The translations under genes and the position numbers were made by a program. The notes under the pieces are model-generated. The model was given only the letters and a program-made list of their open reading frames with translations. It ran no database searches and was not told where the DNA came from. Shown piece by piece: positions 8,553 through 16,657 of a DNA stretch of 64,000 bases (the stretch's first letter is position 1; every line of letters starts with the position of its first letter). This DNA is from CAZNYN01 sp964422205 (GTDB lineage: Bacteria; Synergistota; Synergistia; Synergistales; Synergistaceae): positions 1 to 64,000 of the forward strand of contig CAYRAI010000004.1 of assembly GCA_964422205.1 (NCBI GenBank), written 5' to 3'.

Positions 8553-8672
8553 ATGGAATTTAAACGACGTCCCGGAGGATGCCCGCCCTGACTTTTGATA
8601 TTGCCGTTTGCGGCAGTTGCCGCAATTATACCTTGGGCCAAGGAAAAGATATCAGCTCTGCTTCGTAAGTAA
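8553..8672 (+). CDS. Candidate small membrane selenoprotein (CPPU motif)
   Basis: A 39-codon frame interrupted only by an in-frame UGA at 8589-8591 and ended by TAA at 8670-8672. Residues 1-12 are MEFKRRPGGCPP and codon 13 is UGA. Residues 14-29 form one hydrophobic helix (LLILPFAAVAAIIPWA), and the tail KEKISALLRK is basic. If UGA is selenocysteine, the result is a C-x-x-U redox motif at the membrane face of a single-pass protein. GGAG lies nine bases before the ATG. A hairpin with an AGTT loop sits at the spacing expected of a bacterial SECIS. The frame ends 23 bases before the HdeD-like gene, suggesting one operon. The genome uses Sec, since fdhA at 46686 has an in-frame UGA. Alternatives are a nonsense mutation of a UGG codon, or chance. 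I recognise no known selenoprotein family here. Confidence 0.6.
8592..8630 (+). promoter_or_regulatory. Candidate bacterial SECIS hairpin after UGA of the small selenoprotein
   Basis: Bases 8608-8614 (TTGCGGC) pair perfectly with 8619-8625 (GCCGCAA), leaving the tetraloop AGTT at 8615-8618. The loop begins 23 bases after the UGA and has G in its second position, within the usual rules for bacterial SECIS elements (loop about 16-37 bases downstream, a G among the first two loop bases). A competing shorter hairpin (8602-8606 with 8611-8615) is possible. Confidence 0.5.
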
Positions 8673-8695
8673 AATATTTAGAATGGAGGATTTTT

Positions 8696-9256
8696 ATGTT
8701 TTTTTCAAACGGCTTCAGCAAAGAAGTGCTGCTTAAAAGCAAAAAGCGTTTTTACACTATAGGTGCAATAATGCTCTTCATCGGCTTTCTCTCGCTCTCC
8801 ATGCCGCTTCTTGCCTCTTTTGCTATAGAGACAATGGTCGGAGGCCTGCTTTTGGGAGTAGGATTATGCCAGGCGTTCGGAGCGTTAAGGGGTTTTTCAG
8901 ACGGAGCAAAGCCTTGGCAGCAAATATTTATGGCTGTAATATCCTTTGCTGCAGGAGTAATATTCCTCTTCAATCCTCTTGCTGGAGTGATGACTCTATC
9001 TATGATACTCTCCGCATATTTTGCCGTGGACGGAGCAGCGAAGGTCTTTGAGTATTTCCGCCTCAGAACAATAGGTGGCTCGCTCTGGATGCTGATATCC
9101 GGACTTTTGAGTATACTTCTTGCGGTAATGATGTGGAAGAACTTCTTCACCGGAGCTTCAATGATAGGAATAATACTCGGAATCAACCTAACCTTCAGCG
9201 GAATAAGCTTGATACTGCTGGGCCGGGGCTGTTCCGAAGAGTGCAAAAAACTGTAA
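8696..9256 (+). CDS. HdeD-like DUF308 membrane protein
   Basis: A 186-residue protein with six predicted membrane helices arranged as three repeated hairpins, the layout of the HdeD/DUF308 family. Each repeat carries the small-residue-rich helix (GGLLLGVGLCQAFGAL, LSAYFAVDGAAKVFEYF, LGINLTFSGISLIL) that is typical of it. In Escherichia coli HdeD is linked to acid resistance, but the biochemical role of the family is unknown. GGAGG lies seven bases upstream. It follows the candidate selenoprotein by 23 bases and shares its promoter region, so the two may work together in the membrane. A perfect-stem terminator follows. Confidence 0.85.
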   Translation: MFFSNGFSKEVLLKSKKRFYTIGAIMLFIGFLSLSMPLLASFAIETMVGGLLLGVGLCQAFGALRGFSDGAKPWQQIFMAVISFAAGVIFLFNPLAGVMTLSMILSAYFAVDGAAKVFEYFRLRTIGGSLWMLISGLLSILLAVMMWKNFFTGASMIGIILGINLTFSGISLILLGRGCSEECKKL

Positions 9257-9270
9257 AATTACAAAACCAA

Positions 9271-9310
9271 TACAAATAGAAGCCCTGAAAAATCAGGGCT
9301 TCTATTTGTA
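9271..9310. terminator. Bidirectional intrinsic terminator with a perfect 18-bp stem
   Basis: Bases 9271-9288 and 9293-9310 are perfect reverse complements around an AAAA loop. The GC-rich core AGCCCTGA is flanked by an AT-rich base, so it can end transcription from either side. It closes the selenoprotein/HdeD unit and would also stop read-through from the large gene at 9891-14021. Confidence 0.9.
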
Positions 9311-9890
9311 TATTCTGCGCACTCACGGCGAAAATTTAGCAATAAAAGACAGAAGCATAGACAAACTCACCAACCGCCATAATTCTCAGAACCAGTAATT
9401 CAAATCCAAAAGATTTCGCATTTTCAACCCGCATAATTCTAAACCTTATAACTATTAATCAAACTATAGTTTATTAAAATTATCCTTACAAATTCTTTGG
9501 TTTTCTTTTGGTGTACAGCAGCCTGCCCCACACGTATTCAGCTAATTATACAGCATTGTCCGTGACGGGTATCCCTGTTCTCTTATCACAATTGTAATGG
9601 AGCTTGCGAGATCAAAAGCTCTAAGTCCGCTCTTATTTGTTTTTCCGTATGCATAAACCATTCACTCCTATTCGGAGTCCGGTTTTTGTCCGCAGGCCAC
9701 AACGACAACTCAACCTTAGGCTGGTTTTCGCCAAAGTCAGGATAAAACACAGAAGCAAATTCACCAGACCTAATACTTGTAGTCCGGCCCCTGCTATACC
9801 TAACAATGTACAGCCGAAAGCTATACCCCCATGGCATCGTACGGCTGTTTTTTCCCGCAGGTCCGACCCAACCGCTCTAGAGTTCGTGTT
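9311..9890. other. Intergenic stretch downstream of the surface protein
   Basis: No convincing gene. On the minus strand two frames overlap between about 9586 and 9837. One is an 83-codon ATG frame of mixed composition. The other, in the frame of the preceding large gene after its stop, contains a hydrophobic run (LLGIAGAGLQVLGLVNLLL). Neither has a recognisable domain, and the overlap suggests decayed sequence. The left copy of an imperfect direct repeat is at 9420-9497, and a shorter partial copy of its CAACC-CATAATTCT core at 9371-9386. Confidence 0.4.
9420..9497 (+). repeat. Left copy of an imperfect direct repeat bracketing the surface-protein gene
   Basis: This stretch is similar (roughly four bases in five by eye) to 14414-14493, in the same orientation, on the other side of the 4.1-kb gene. 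Shared blocks include ATTTTCAA, CCGCATAATTCT, TATAACTATT, CTATAGTTTATT and TTATCCTTACA. Repeats like this can arise from duplication or support recombination that deletes the gene. Confidence 0.65.
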
Positions 9891-12800
9891 TTACCTTTCC
9901 CTTTTCTTTGCCGCAAAAGGCAGAAGAGCCACAGCTAGGAGGGAGAGTGACGATAGCCCCGTGCTGCATCCGCTGCTTCCTCTGTGTGTTTCCGGCTTCG
10001 TGTCGTCTTTGTAAGTGCCGTCGCAGAATAGTACCGCCGGGTCTACTACGTCGTGGCTCTTCGGGTTTCTGTCGTAGAATCCGTTGTCTTTTACTCCTAT
10101 GTTTAATTCAAATTCGTCGCCCGATATTGGATCTGATGCCGCCAATACCTTGCCTTGCGATTTTATAAGCCATCTGCCGTCGGACAGGAGGTTCAGTTCT
10201 TTGACTCGGAGCAGTTCTGTGTAGGTTCCGTCTGCGGTGAGTTTGGCAAGGTGCAGGAGTCCTGTTTTGTCAGCTCTTACCGGGATGTCCCGGCTTGTCA
10301 ATGTGAGGCTTATGACATATGTTTTGTTGTCGTCCTGTTCGGTTGCCTGTATTTCCGTTACGTACAGGCCTTTGATATCCGCGGATTTTACATTCAGCTG
10401 TTCGTCAAACGAGGCAGGCGTTATGTTTGGTTTGTAGCCGCTCGTTTCGTCTCCGGTTACGTATAGGTCAAGGCTGCTGGTTATTATTGTGTTGAGAGAT
10501 TTGACGATTTTAGTATTCGCAACAACAAGGCCGCTTGAGTATTTGTCGCCGCTCACTATCGTTTCGGGATATGTTATTGTGCTTCCCTCTCCCGTTTTGA
10601 TGTTGATTGTACTGCTGTTTGTGACTGTCACAGTAGGTTTCCCTGTGGCTTTGCCTAGGACTTCGATGCTTGAATTTCCGTCAAGGTTTATGTGCGAGTC
10701 TTGCGCTGCATTCATTGTGTCCGTTATTGAAAGTTTCGCATCATTGCTTATCGTAACAGTGCCGCCCGCTTCTATTTCCAGACTGTACAGCATCGTGTCT
10801 TTGGATATTGTCAGTGTTTCACCGGCTTTTACAATATATGCGTTTGTCACCCAGACTGTTGCTTTTTCCGTTGTCGATGTCCCGTCTTTGCCTGTGACTG
10901 TTATTGTGACTTCTTGGCTTGCGCGTCCCGCATTTTTGACGGGTTTTGCAGTCACTGTCGTTGTCTTGCCGGTTGTTTTGTCTATGGATATTATGTCGCC
11001 TGCCGTCTCCCACTTGTCACTGCTAATGAAAAGTTCCGCCGCCGCTTCATAGGTTATTGTTTTGATCCGCACGTCGGTCGGGCCCGTTATATCAAATGAG
11101 AGTTCTTTCGGCGTTACTGTTATTGCCGTTACGGGTTTGTATCTGTATGTCGCTGTGACATTCCAGGTCTGTCCCCATTTTATGTCTTTGGAGATTGTAA
11201 GTTTCTCTGTGTCACCTGAGACTATTTTTGTGTCGTCTGAGAGCGTGAGTGTATAGCCGGAGATGTTTTTGTATGTGACTGTGTATGTGTCTTCGGATAT
11301 TATGTCACTGCTCCATACGCTCTGGGAGGTTACGTTCTTGCTGTTGCCGTTTTCGCCTGTTATTGTGAAGTCCGAGGACGCTTCGGGCAGAACTCCGTCC
11401 GTTGTCACTGTGACTGACGCGTAGTTTGTCTCTTTGGCGGCGAACGCCATGCAGAGACTGTAGGAGTCGTCTTTCGCTCCGTCCTGGACTATGAAGTAAT
11501 CTTTTACCGCCTGTACCCATTTAGCTCCCGGCTTGAGTTCTGTCTTTACTCCGCCTTTCATGTTGAACAGCAGAACTTGTGTCTTTACCGTGTAGCCGCT
11601 GCTGCTGTCGCCATACACTCTCAATTTGTCTTTTGATATGTCGTTTAAACTTCTGGCGTAAGTTTTTCCGTCTTCGCTCACTACTGCGAAGAGGTTTATT
11701 TTTGACAGTAGCGTTTCTTTTGTAAGGCTGTCTTTAATTTCGTCGGGCAGGCCCGCTATGTCTGCCGATGTTATGGTGAAGTTTGTCTGCAATGGCAGGT
11801 AGTCGCTGTCGTTCACAGAGCCGCCCTTATTAGTAAAGAGACTTACTATGAATCTCCAGAATTTGGCGAATATGCTTCCGCCCTCTTCTGTTATTGTGTT
11901 CTGCACTTGGACTATACGAACTTTGTCTTTAGACGCAGTCTCCAGATTCCAGTAGCGTGCAATGGCGTCTTTTATGTCATCGCTTGTGTAGATTTGTTCG
12001 TCTGTTTTGACGTCCAGGCTCTTTGCCTGTATCGCGTCGGCGGAGACTGAGATTCCTGCGGGAAGTGCGCCTTTATCTGCCAGTTCCGCAAAGCTGTCGT
12101 ATATTGCAAGGTCTTCCGCTGTGTCTTTGCTTATTACTCTGACACCGGAGCTGTCGCGGTCTGTCCTTGTCTCTTCTGTAACTTCGGCATTAGGCGTTGA
12201 TTTTGCCGTGACTGTGAGAGTGAAGTCCGCGCTTGAAACGTGCCCGCCTGCGCCGTATGTGGCTTTAACTGCAATTGTCTTTTTGCCGTTTGTTTTGGTT
12301 TTTGCCGTGAGGGTTACAGTTTTTCCGCTGACTGAAACATCCGCATAGGAATTTTCCGCCGAAAGGACTGAGTTGTTTATTGGTTTTGTGGTGATGTCAA
12401 AGCTCACGGACTGACCGATTTCAAGGTCTGCGGATGTCTGTGAGAGGGTGATGCCGTACACTTCTTTATCTGTCGTTGCGGCGTACTGGTATGCTCCGAT
12501 GTCGACATAGTTTGTGCTGCGCGTTTGCCCTAGACCGTCTTTTGATGGGATGACAATGTCAACGCTTTTCGTCCCGCTGTAAATCTGATAAGTGCCGACA
12601 GGCAAGCCCTCGCCGAGCGCGGAGCTGCTCTGCACGTTGTCGCCGGAGATAATGTAGATGCAGACGTCCTTTGAATTTGCCGTTACTTTCATATCTTTGT
12701 CTACTGAGACAATCATCGGGTCGGCAGAGAGAACTGAGCCATCTGTACTGATAGTTCCGGAAGTGCTGCCGAGGACTGAGCTGCGCACTGTTGTTGCACC

Positions 12801-14021
12801 GCTGCCAACATAAATATCGCCGCCTAGTGTTGCTGCTTTGTTGCCCCAAATGACTGAGTTTGCTATCACCAAGCCGCCCATAGACTTGCAAATGCCGCCA
12901 CCGTAGCAGTTTGCCGAGTTGTCGCTGAATGTGCAGTTTATGATACTCAGGCTGCTATTCATGTTGTTTATACCGCCGCCAAAGTTTGCCGAATTGCCGC
13001 TGAATGTGCAGTTTGTGACGGTTGGGCTGCCGCTGTTTGTGTACATGCCGCCTCCGCCGTACATAATATTGCTGCCGCTTGCCGAGTTGCCGCCGAAGGA
13101 GCAGTTTGTGACGAGTGGGTTGCTGCTGTAGATGTATACGCCGCCTCCGGTACTTGCCGAATTGCCGCTGAAGGAGCAGCTTGTAACGGTTGGGCGGCTG
13201 TTGTTGGCAATGAACATTCCTCCACCGCAACTTGCCGCGTTGTTGCTAAATGTGCAATTTATGACTGTCGGGTTCGCTCCGATTTTGTTGTTGAACATGC
13301 CGCCTCCGTTGCCGGATGCGCCGCTTGCCGAGTTGTTGTTGAAGGAGCAGTTTGTAACTGTTGGGCTGCTGGCTGTGTTGTACATGCCGCCGCCTCCGCC
13401 GTTGCTGCCGCTTGCCGAGTTACTGCCGAAGGAACAGTTTGTGACGGTCGGGCTGCTGCCGGAATTGTACATACCGCCGCCGTAGTAGTTGGTGCCGGTT
13501 GAATCGGGTTTTGTTCCCGTACCGCCTGTGATTGTGAAGCCGTCGATGCAGGTGTCATTAGATAACGCGCCTGTACCGCCGGTTACTATGCTCATGTATG
13601 CCACACTTGCATCACGGCTTAAAATCGTGGCGCAGTCTGCGCTCATGGGGTTTGCCATCATTTTCGTGATGTCGCGGCTATCTGTATCTGTATCCCAGCC
13701 GCCTGTCAGCTTCACGCCCTTTGGCAGTTTGAGTGTAGCTTTGCGTGTATAAAGACCCTTGGCTGCGCGCACCTCTCCTTTATCAGTGTTGTTGGAACAC
13801 TCTGTCAAAGCATAGTCCAGGCTTGCCGCAGGGAAAGCGTTTTCCCAACTGCTGCCGTCTCGGAGGGTCGCACCGCCGTTTACGGTTACGTAGTAAATTT
13901 TGCTTTCGGCGCGCGCTCCTGACATTAGAAACAGGGAAAACACAACTGCCGCCGCCATCAATGTTAAAATTACTCCTGAATAAAGATTTTTTATGACTTT
14001 TTGTTCCGTTTTTCGGCCCAT
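9891..14021 (-). CDS. Large secreted surface protein with Pmp-type repeats and Synergist-CTERM-like tail
   Basis: A 1376-residue protein. Residues 1-39 look like a signal peptide: a basic start, a hydrophobic core around 15-34 and an ARA cleavage site. Residues about 165-395 hold eight or more repeats of the type GGGMY-x-PTVTNCSF-NSAS, as in polymorphic outer membrane (Pmp) beta-helix proteins. An Ig-like (Big) domain follows near 520-610, then more beta-rich repeats. The last 30 residues have a GSSGCSTG motif, a hydrophobic helix and a basic end (KKRER), matching the Synergist-CTERM sorting signal pattern. It is probably exported and anchored at the cell surface as an adhesin-like protein. 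No enzymatic motif seen; the ligand is unknown. The reading frame is intact, and the gene stands alone. Confidence 0.85.
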   Translation of the reverse strand: MGRKTEQKVIKNLYSGVILTLMAAAVVFSLFLMSGARAESKIYYVTVNGGATLRDGSSWENAFPAASLDYALTECSNNTDKGEVRAAKGLYTRKATLKLPKGVKLTGGWDTDTDSRDITKMMANPMSADCATILSRDASVAYMSIVTGGTGALSNDTCIDGFTITGGTGTKPDSTGTNYYGGGMYNSGSSPTVTNCSFGSNSASGSNGGGGGMYNTASSPTVTNCSFNNNSASGASGNGGGMFNNKIGANPTVINCTFSNNAASCGGGMFIANNSRPTVTSCSFSGNSASTGGGVYIYSSNPLVTNCSFGGNSASGSNIMYGGGGMYTNSGSPTVTNCTFSGNSANFGGGINNMNSSLSIINCTFSDNSANCYGGGICKSMGGLVIANSVIWGNKAATLGGDIYVGSGATTVRSSVLGSTSGTISTDGSVLSADPMIVSVDKDMKVTANSKDVCIYIISGDNVQSSSALGEGLPVGTYQIYSGTKSVDIVIPSKDGLGQTRSTNYVDIGAYQYAATTDKEVYGITLSQTSADLEIGQSVSFDITTKPINNSVLSAENSYADVSVSGKTVTLTAKTKTNGKKTIAVKATYGAGGHVSSADFTLTVTAKSTPNAEVTEETRTDRDSSGVRVISKDTAEDLAIYDSFAELADKGALPAGISVSADAIQAKSLDVKTDEQIYTSDDIKDAIARYWNLETASKDKVRIVQVQNTITEEGGSIFAKFWRFIVSLFTNKGGSVNDSDYLPLQTNFTITSADIAGLPDEIKDSLTKETLLSKINLFAVVSEDGKTYARSLNDISKDKLRVYGDSSSGYTVKTQVLLFNMKGGVKTELKPGAKWVQAVKDYFIVQDGAKDDSYSLCMAFAAKETNYASVTVTTDGVLPEASSDFTITGENGNSKNVTSQSVWSSDIISEDTYTVTYKNISGYTLTLSDDTKIVSGDTEKLTISKDIKWGQTWNVTATYRYKPVTAITVTPKELSFDITGPTDVRIKTITYEAAAELFISSDKWETAGDIISIDKTTGKTTTVTAKPVKNAGRASQEVTITVTGKDGTSTTEKATVWVTNAYIVKAGETLTISKDTMLYSLEIEAGGTVTISNDAKLSITDTMNAAQDSHINLDGNSSIEVLGKATGKPTVTVTNSSTINIKTGEGSTITYPETIVSGDKYSSGLVVANTKIVKSLNTIITSSLDLYVTGDETSGYKPNITPASFDEQLNVKSADIKGLYVTEIQATEQDDNKTYVISLTLTSRDIPVRADKTGLLHLAKLTADGTYTELLRVKELNLLSDGRWLIKSQGKVLAASDPISGDEFELNIGVKDNGFYDRNPKSHDVVDPAVLFCDGTYKDDTKPETHRGSSGCSTGLSSLSLLAVALLPFAAKKRER

Positions 14022-14413
14022 TAAGATCCCTCCGTAAGTTTAAAGGTTAAAAGGTACAAACATTATTATCGACAGAATGGACATAGTCTTACTTCTCCGA
14101 TCACCTTCCGTGTAATATGAGTATAATTTTTGAACAATACAAACACTTTTATCTAGCAGTTTACCTCTGTTTTGTAAGGCAAAACTATCAGGTAATATTC
14201 CGCCTAATATGAAATATTATAACGATAAAATCCTAAAATAGAATACTTGCAGACAAATTGTATTATTTTGCGGCAAATTGCCCGGATAGGCGTTATTTAC
14301 ACTCAAATCATGGAGCAGTGGGATAAAAGAATGGGGGTTCTAGGGAATATTAATACGAAAATTTAATGTTTAGGCGCATATCAAAATTTGCTTTTTCAAA
14401 AAACAATCCGAAT

Positions 14414-14493
14414 ATTTTCAATCCGCATAATTCTGAAACGTATAACTATTGATAGGGCTATAGTTTATTTTTGGGTTATCCTTACAGAATTAG
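14414..14493 (+). repeat. Right copy of the imperfect direct repeat bracketing the surface-protein gene
   Basis: Partner of 9420-9497 in direct orientation, sharing CCGCATAATTCT, TATAACTATT, CTATAGTTTATT and TTATCCTTACA. The palindromic CTATAG core sits in the same place in both copies. Confidence 0.65.
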
Positions 14494-14687
14494 GGGGGGC
14501 TTTTGCGCTCTTGGGTCGTCTGCTTGTGCAGTATACGGCTTTTTTGGATGCCGCAGTCGGAGCAAAGAGGTGAATTGACTTCTCGGCTCTGCTTCGCCGA
14601 AGAGAGTTGGCGCGCAAAAGACATTTTATATACTTAGCCGTAAACTTTTAGCTATGTAGCACCGCAGACTCTTTTGCAAATATATAT

Positions 14688-14725
14688 AAAAAGAGAAGCC
14701 TTCGCAAGATTAGGCTTCTCTTTTT
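14688..14725 (-). terminator. Intrinsic terminator after xdhC
   Basis: Fourteen-base arms 14688-14701 and 14712-14725 pair perfectly around a ten-base loop, with A and T runs on both sides, so it works on either strand. It ends the minus-strand fur-molybdopterin protein-xdhC unit. Confidence 0.9.
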
Positions 14726-14774
14726 ATTTTTGTGATTATGTTTGCAAAGACTGGCTGTGTTTGAATTTGTCGCT

Positions 14775-15563
14775 TTACTCGCAGCGCAGGGCTTTTATGT
14801 TTGCTCCCCTTCTTACAGCTATTATCTCTGCCATTATGGATACGGCTATTTCTTCCGGGCTCTCGGCTTTTATGGGGAGTCCTATCGGCTGATTTATTCT
14901 GTCTAAGTGAGCCTGAGCCACTCCCTGGGATAGCAGTGTCTTTCTTACTGCGGCTATTTTGCTGCGCGAACCTATCATGCCGTAATATGCTCCGGGCTTT
15001 CCGTCAGTGGCTCTTACCACTTCGGAATCAAGTGAGTGTCCTCTTGTCATTATCACGACACAGCTTCTGTCATGGAGTGTTATCTTGTTAAACGCTTCAC
15101 TCAGAGGACAGGCTATTGTTCTGGCACATGGGATGTTTTCCGAGTTTGCAAACTCTTCTCTCTCATCCCATACCGTTACTCTGAATCCTGTGAAGCTCCC
15201 TAGCTGAGCCACCGCTTTGCCGACATGTCCCGCACCGAAGATTACAAGCTCATCGTCACGCCCTATTACTTCCATGTATATTGCTGTTTTGCCTCCGCAG
15301 ACCATGCCGTGAGCTTCGTTGAGCTCCTTGCGCCACACGGCTGAGCTTTCTCCTGTCGAAAGGAGCTTCACTGCCTCGCCTATGGCTTCGTATTCCACAA
15401 GCCCGCCGCCTATCGTGCCTGCGATGCTGCCGTCCGGCCTCACCCACATGGATGCGCCGCGGCTTCTTGGAGTGGAGCCGCTCTCTTCCGTCACGGTGCA
15501 GAGTACGCCGAAATTGCCCTCCTGCACCTCTTCGTCCATTATTTTAAGAAGTTCTCTGTTCAT
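14775..15563 (-). CDS. xdhC: XdhC/CoxI family molybdoenzyme maturation protein
   Basis: A 262-residue protein of the XdhC family, which binds molybdenum cofactor and helps sulfurate and insert it into xanthine dehydrogenase-type enzymes. It shows the two-domain layout: an N-terminal XdhC domain with VTEESGSTPRSRGASM and GTIGGGLVEYEA, then a C-terminal Rossmann domain (VIFGAGHVGKAVAQLG near residue 110) ending with IGSRSKIAAVRK and INQPIGLPIKAESPEEIAVSIMAEI. GGAGG precedes the start. It lies 15 bases after a molybdopterin-binding protein gene; no xanthine dehydrogenase or other Mo hydroxylase subunits are in the window, so its client is elsewhere. Confidence 0.9.
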   Translation of the reverse strand: MNRELLKIMDEEVQEGNFGVLCTVTEESGSTPRSRGASMWVRPDGSIAGTIGGGLVEYEAIGEAVKLLSTGESSAVWRKELNEAHGMVCGGKTAIYMEVIGRDDELVIFGAGHVGKAVAQLGSFTGFRVTVWDEREEFANSENIPCARTIACPLSEAFNKITLHDRSCVVIMTRGHSLDSEVVRATDGKPGAYYGMIGSRSKIAAVRKTLLSQGVAQAHLDRINQPIGLPIKAESPEEIAVSIMAEIIAVRRGANIKALRCE

Positions 15564-15578
15564 ATTTTTTCCTCCGCT

Positions 15579-16625
15579 CTACGAACCTGCCGCAAAGGAG
15601 CAGCTTGGGTAGTGACATGTCGGGCAGTGTTCGCATAGCCCCCCTACTCCCCATCTTCTGACTAAGTCGCCTGGCTCTACTCCCGCAAAGATAAAGGGCA
15701 GAAGTTTATCAAGGGCCGTTCTTTCATCAAAAGCCACACATGCGGGAGCTCCTATGACTGCGACATCCTCTCCGTCCACGGGAGATACGGCCCAGCCCAG
15801 CATCAGCATTGCCCCGGGAAGGGCGGGAGTACCTTGGAATGATATTCTGCGGCATACGGAGCGGATTGCTCCCGGCGTTTTGTCGTCCGCATCGACGCTC
15901 ATTCCGCCTGTGCAGATTATTACTTTTGCTCCCTCGTTAAGAAATGCTTTTATCGCTTCCGATATTTCTTCCACGGAGTCGCGCGAATACCTCTGCCCGA
16001 GCATAGTGCCGTTTAGGCGGCTCAGTTTTTCATCGAGCTTCGGTCTGAATGCATCTTCCACTCTTTTGTCGAATATTTCCTTGCCTGTCGTGACAAGTCC
16101 GACTTTGAGGTTTTTAAAAGGAAGTATGGCGAAAGGCTTGCTGCCCTTTACGGCGGCGACTGCTCTTTCAACTCTGTAATCTTCAAGAACTAAAGGACGG
16201 ATGCGGAAGCCTGCTATTGTCTGTCCTTCAAGCACGGGCCTGTGAGGAGCAAGAGCGGATAAGACCCAGTCCGGATCTTGATTTACTCTGTTGACTGTCT
16301 CAGCCAGATACCATAATATGCCGGATTTTTCGGCGACCAGGTTGCAGCGCCCCTCCTCCGGCCCTGCTATGCGCAGGTTTTCGCCGCATAGTACATCGGC
16401 AAGTGCCAGAGCCGCATCGTCCTCGTGAACATCCCCGGCGGAGAGCTCCATTACAGAAATATTCTCCCGTCCCATGTCTCTTAATGTGGGAAGATCCGCC
16501 TCTGTCACAACTTGCCCTTTTTTAAACCTTGCGGATTTTTTGTGATTTTTCGCGTCTATCTGAGTGAGGTCGTGAGCGAGAGCTTTTCCCACTGCTTCTT
16601 CAAGCGGGATTGTCGTTATTTTCAT
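15579..16625 (-). CDS. Molybdopterin-binding (MoeA/MoaB-like) protein with cysteine-rich tail
   Basis: A 348-residue protein whose central-to-C-terminal part carries MoCF/MoaB-type motifs: GLVTTGKEIFDK, then VIICTGGMSVDADDKTPGAIR, the molybdopterin-binding loop. The N-terminus resembles the MoeA-like entry domain (IPLEEAVGKALAHDLTQI). The last 20 residues contain four cysteines and two histidines (CEHCPTCHYPSC), a likely metal site absent from ordinary MoaB. It is followed by xdhC, so it probably handles molybdopterin for a Mo hydroxylase. The exact reaction is not known for this family. GAGGGG lies before the ATG. Confidence 0.85.
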   Translation of the reverse strand: MKITTIPLEEAVGKALAHDLTQIDAKNHKKSARFKKGQVVTEADLPTLRDMGRENISVMELSAGDVHEDDAALALADVLCGENLRIAGPEEGRCNLVAEKSGILWYLAETVNRVNQDPDWVLSALAPHRPVLEGQTIAGFRIRPLVLEDYRVERAVAAVKGSKPFAILPFKNLKVGLVTTGKEIFDKRVEDAFRPKLDEKLSRLNGTMLGQRYSRDSVEEISEAIKAFLNEGAKVIICTGGMSVDADDKTPGAIRSVCRRISFQGTPALPGAMLMLGWAVSPVDGEDVAVIGAPACVAFDERTALDKLLPFIFAGVEPGDLVRRWGVGGLCEHCPTCHYPSCSFAAGS

Positions 16626-16657
16626 TGTTATTCCCCTCTGCCTAAGAATTATTCAAA

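Larger units (their letters stand above)
14022..14774. other. Intergenic stretch upstream of the surface protein
   Basis: About 750 AT-rich bases with no plausible gene on either strand. They must contain the promoter of the minus-strand surface-protein gene, though no clear -35/-10 pair stands out. The right copy of the bracketing repeat (14414-14493), a short imperfect hairpin near 14578-14607 and the xdhC terminator (14688-14725) are also here. Confidence 0.5.

Noticed and set aside
8752..9246. A 164-codon minus-strand frame opposite the HdeD-like gene
   Set aside because: It is a shadow of the membrane protein gene on the other strand, without its own start signals.
9586..9837. An 83-codon minus-strand frame after the surface-protein gene, overlapped by a second frame with a hydrophobic segment
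   Set aside because: No ribosome binding site or recognisable domain, and two competing frames; treated as intergenic or decayed sequence.
12900..13500. Tandem repeats considered as a CRISPR array
   Set aside because: The repeats are in frame inside a protein gene, with coding-type variation and no unique spacers of constant length; they are Pmp-type protein repeats.
10489..13996. Several long plus-strand frames opposite the surface-protein gene (for example 10489-11052)
   Set aside because: They are antisense shadows of repetitive, low-complexity coding sequence and lack ribosome sites.
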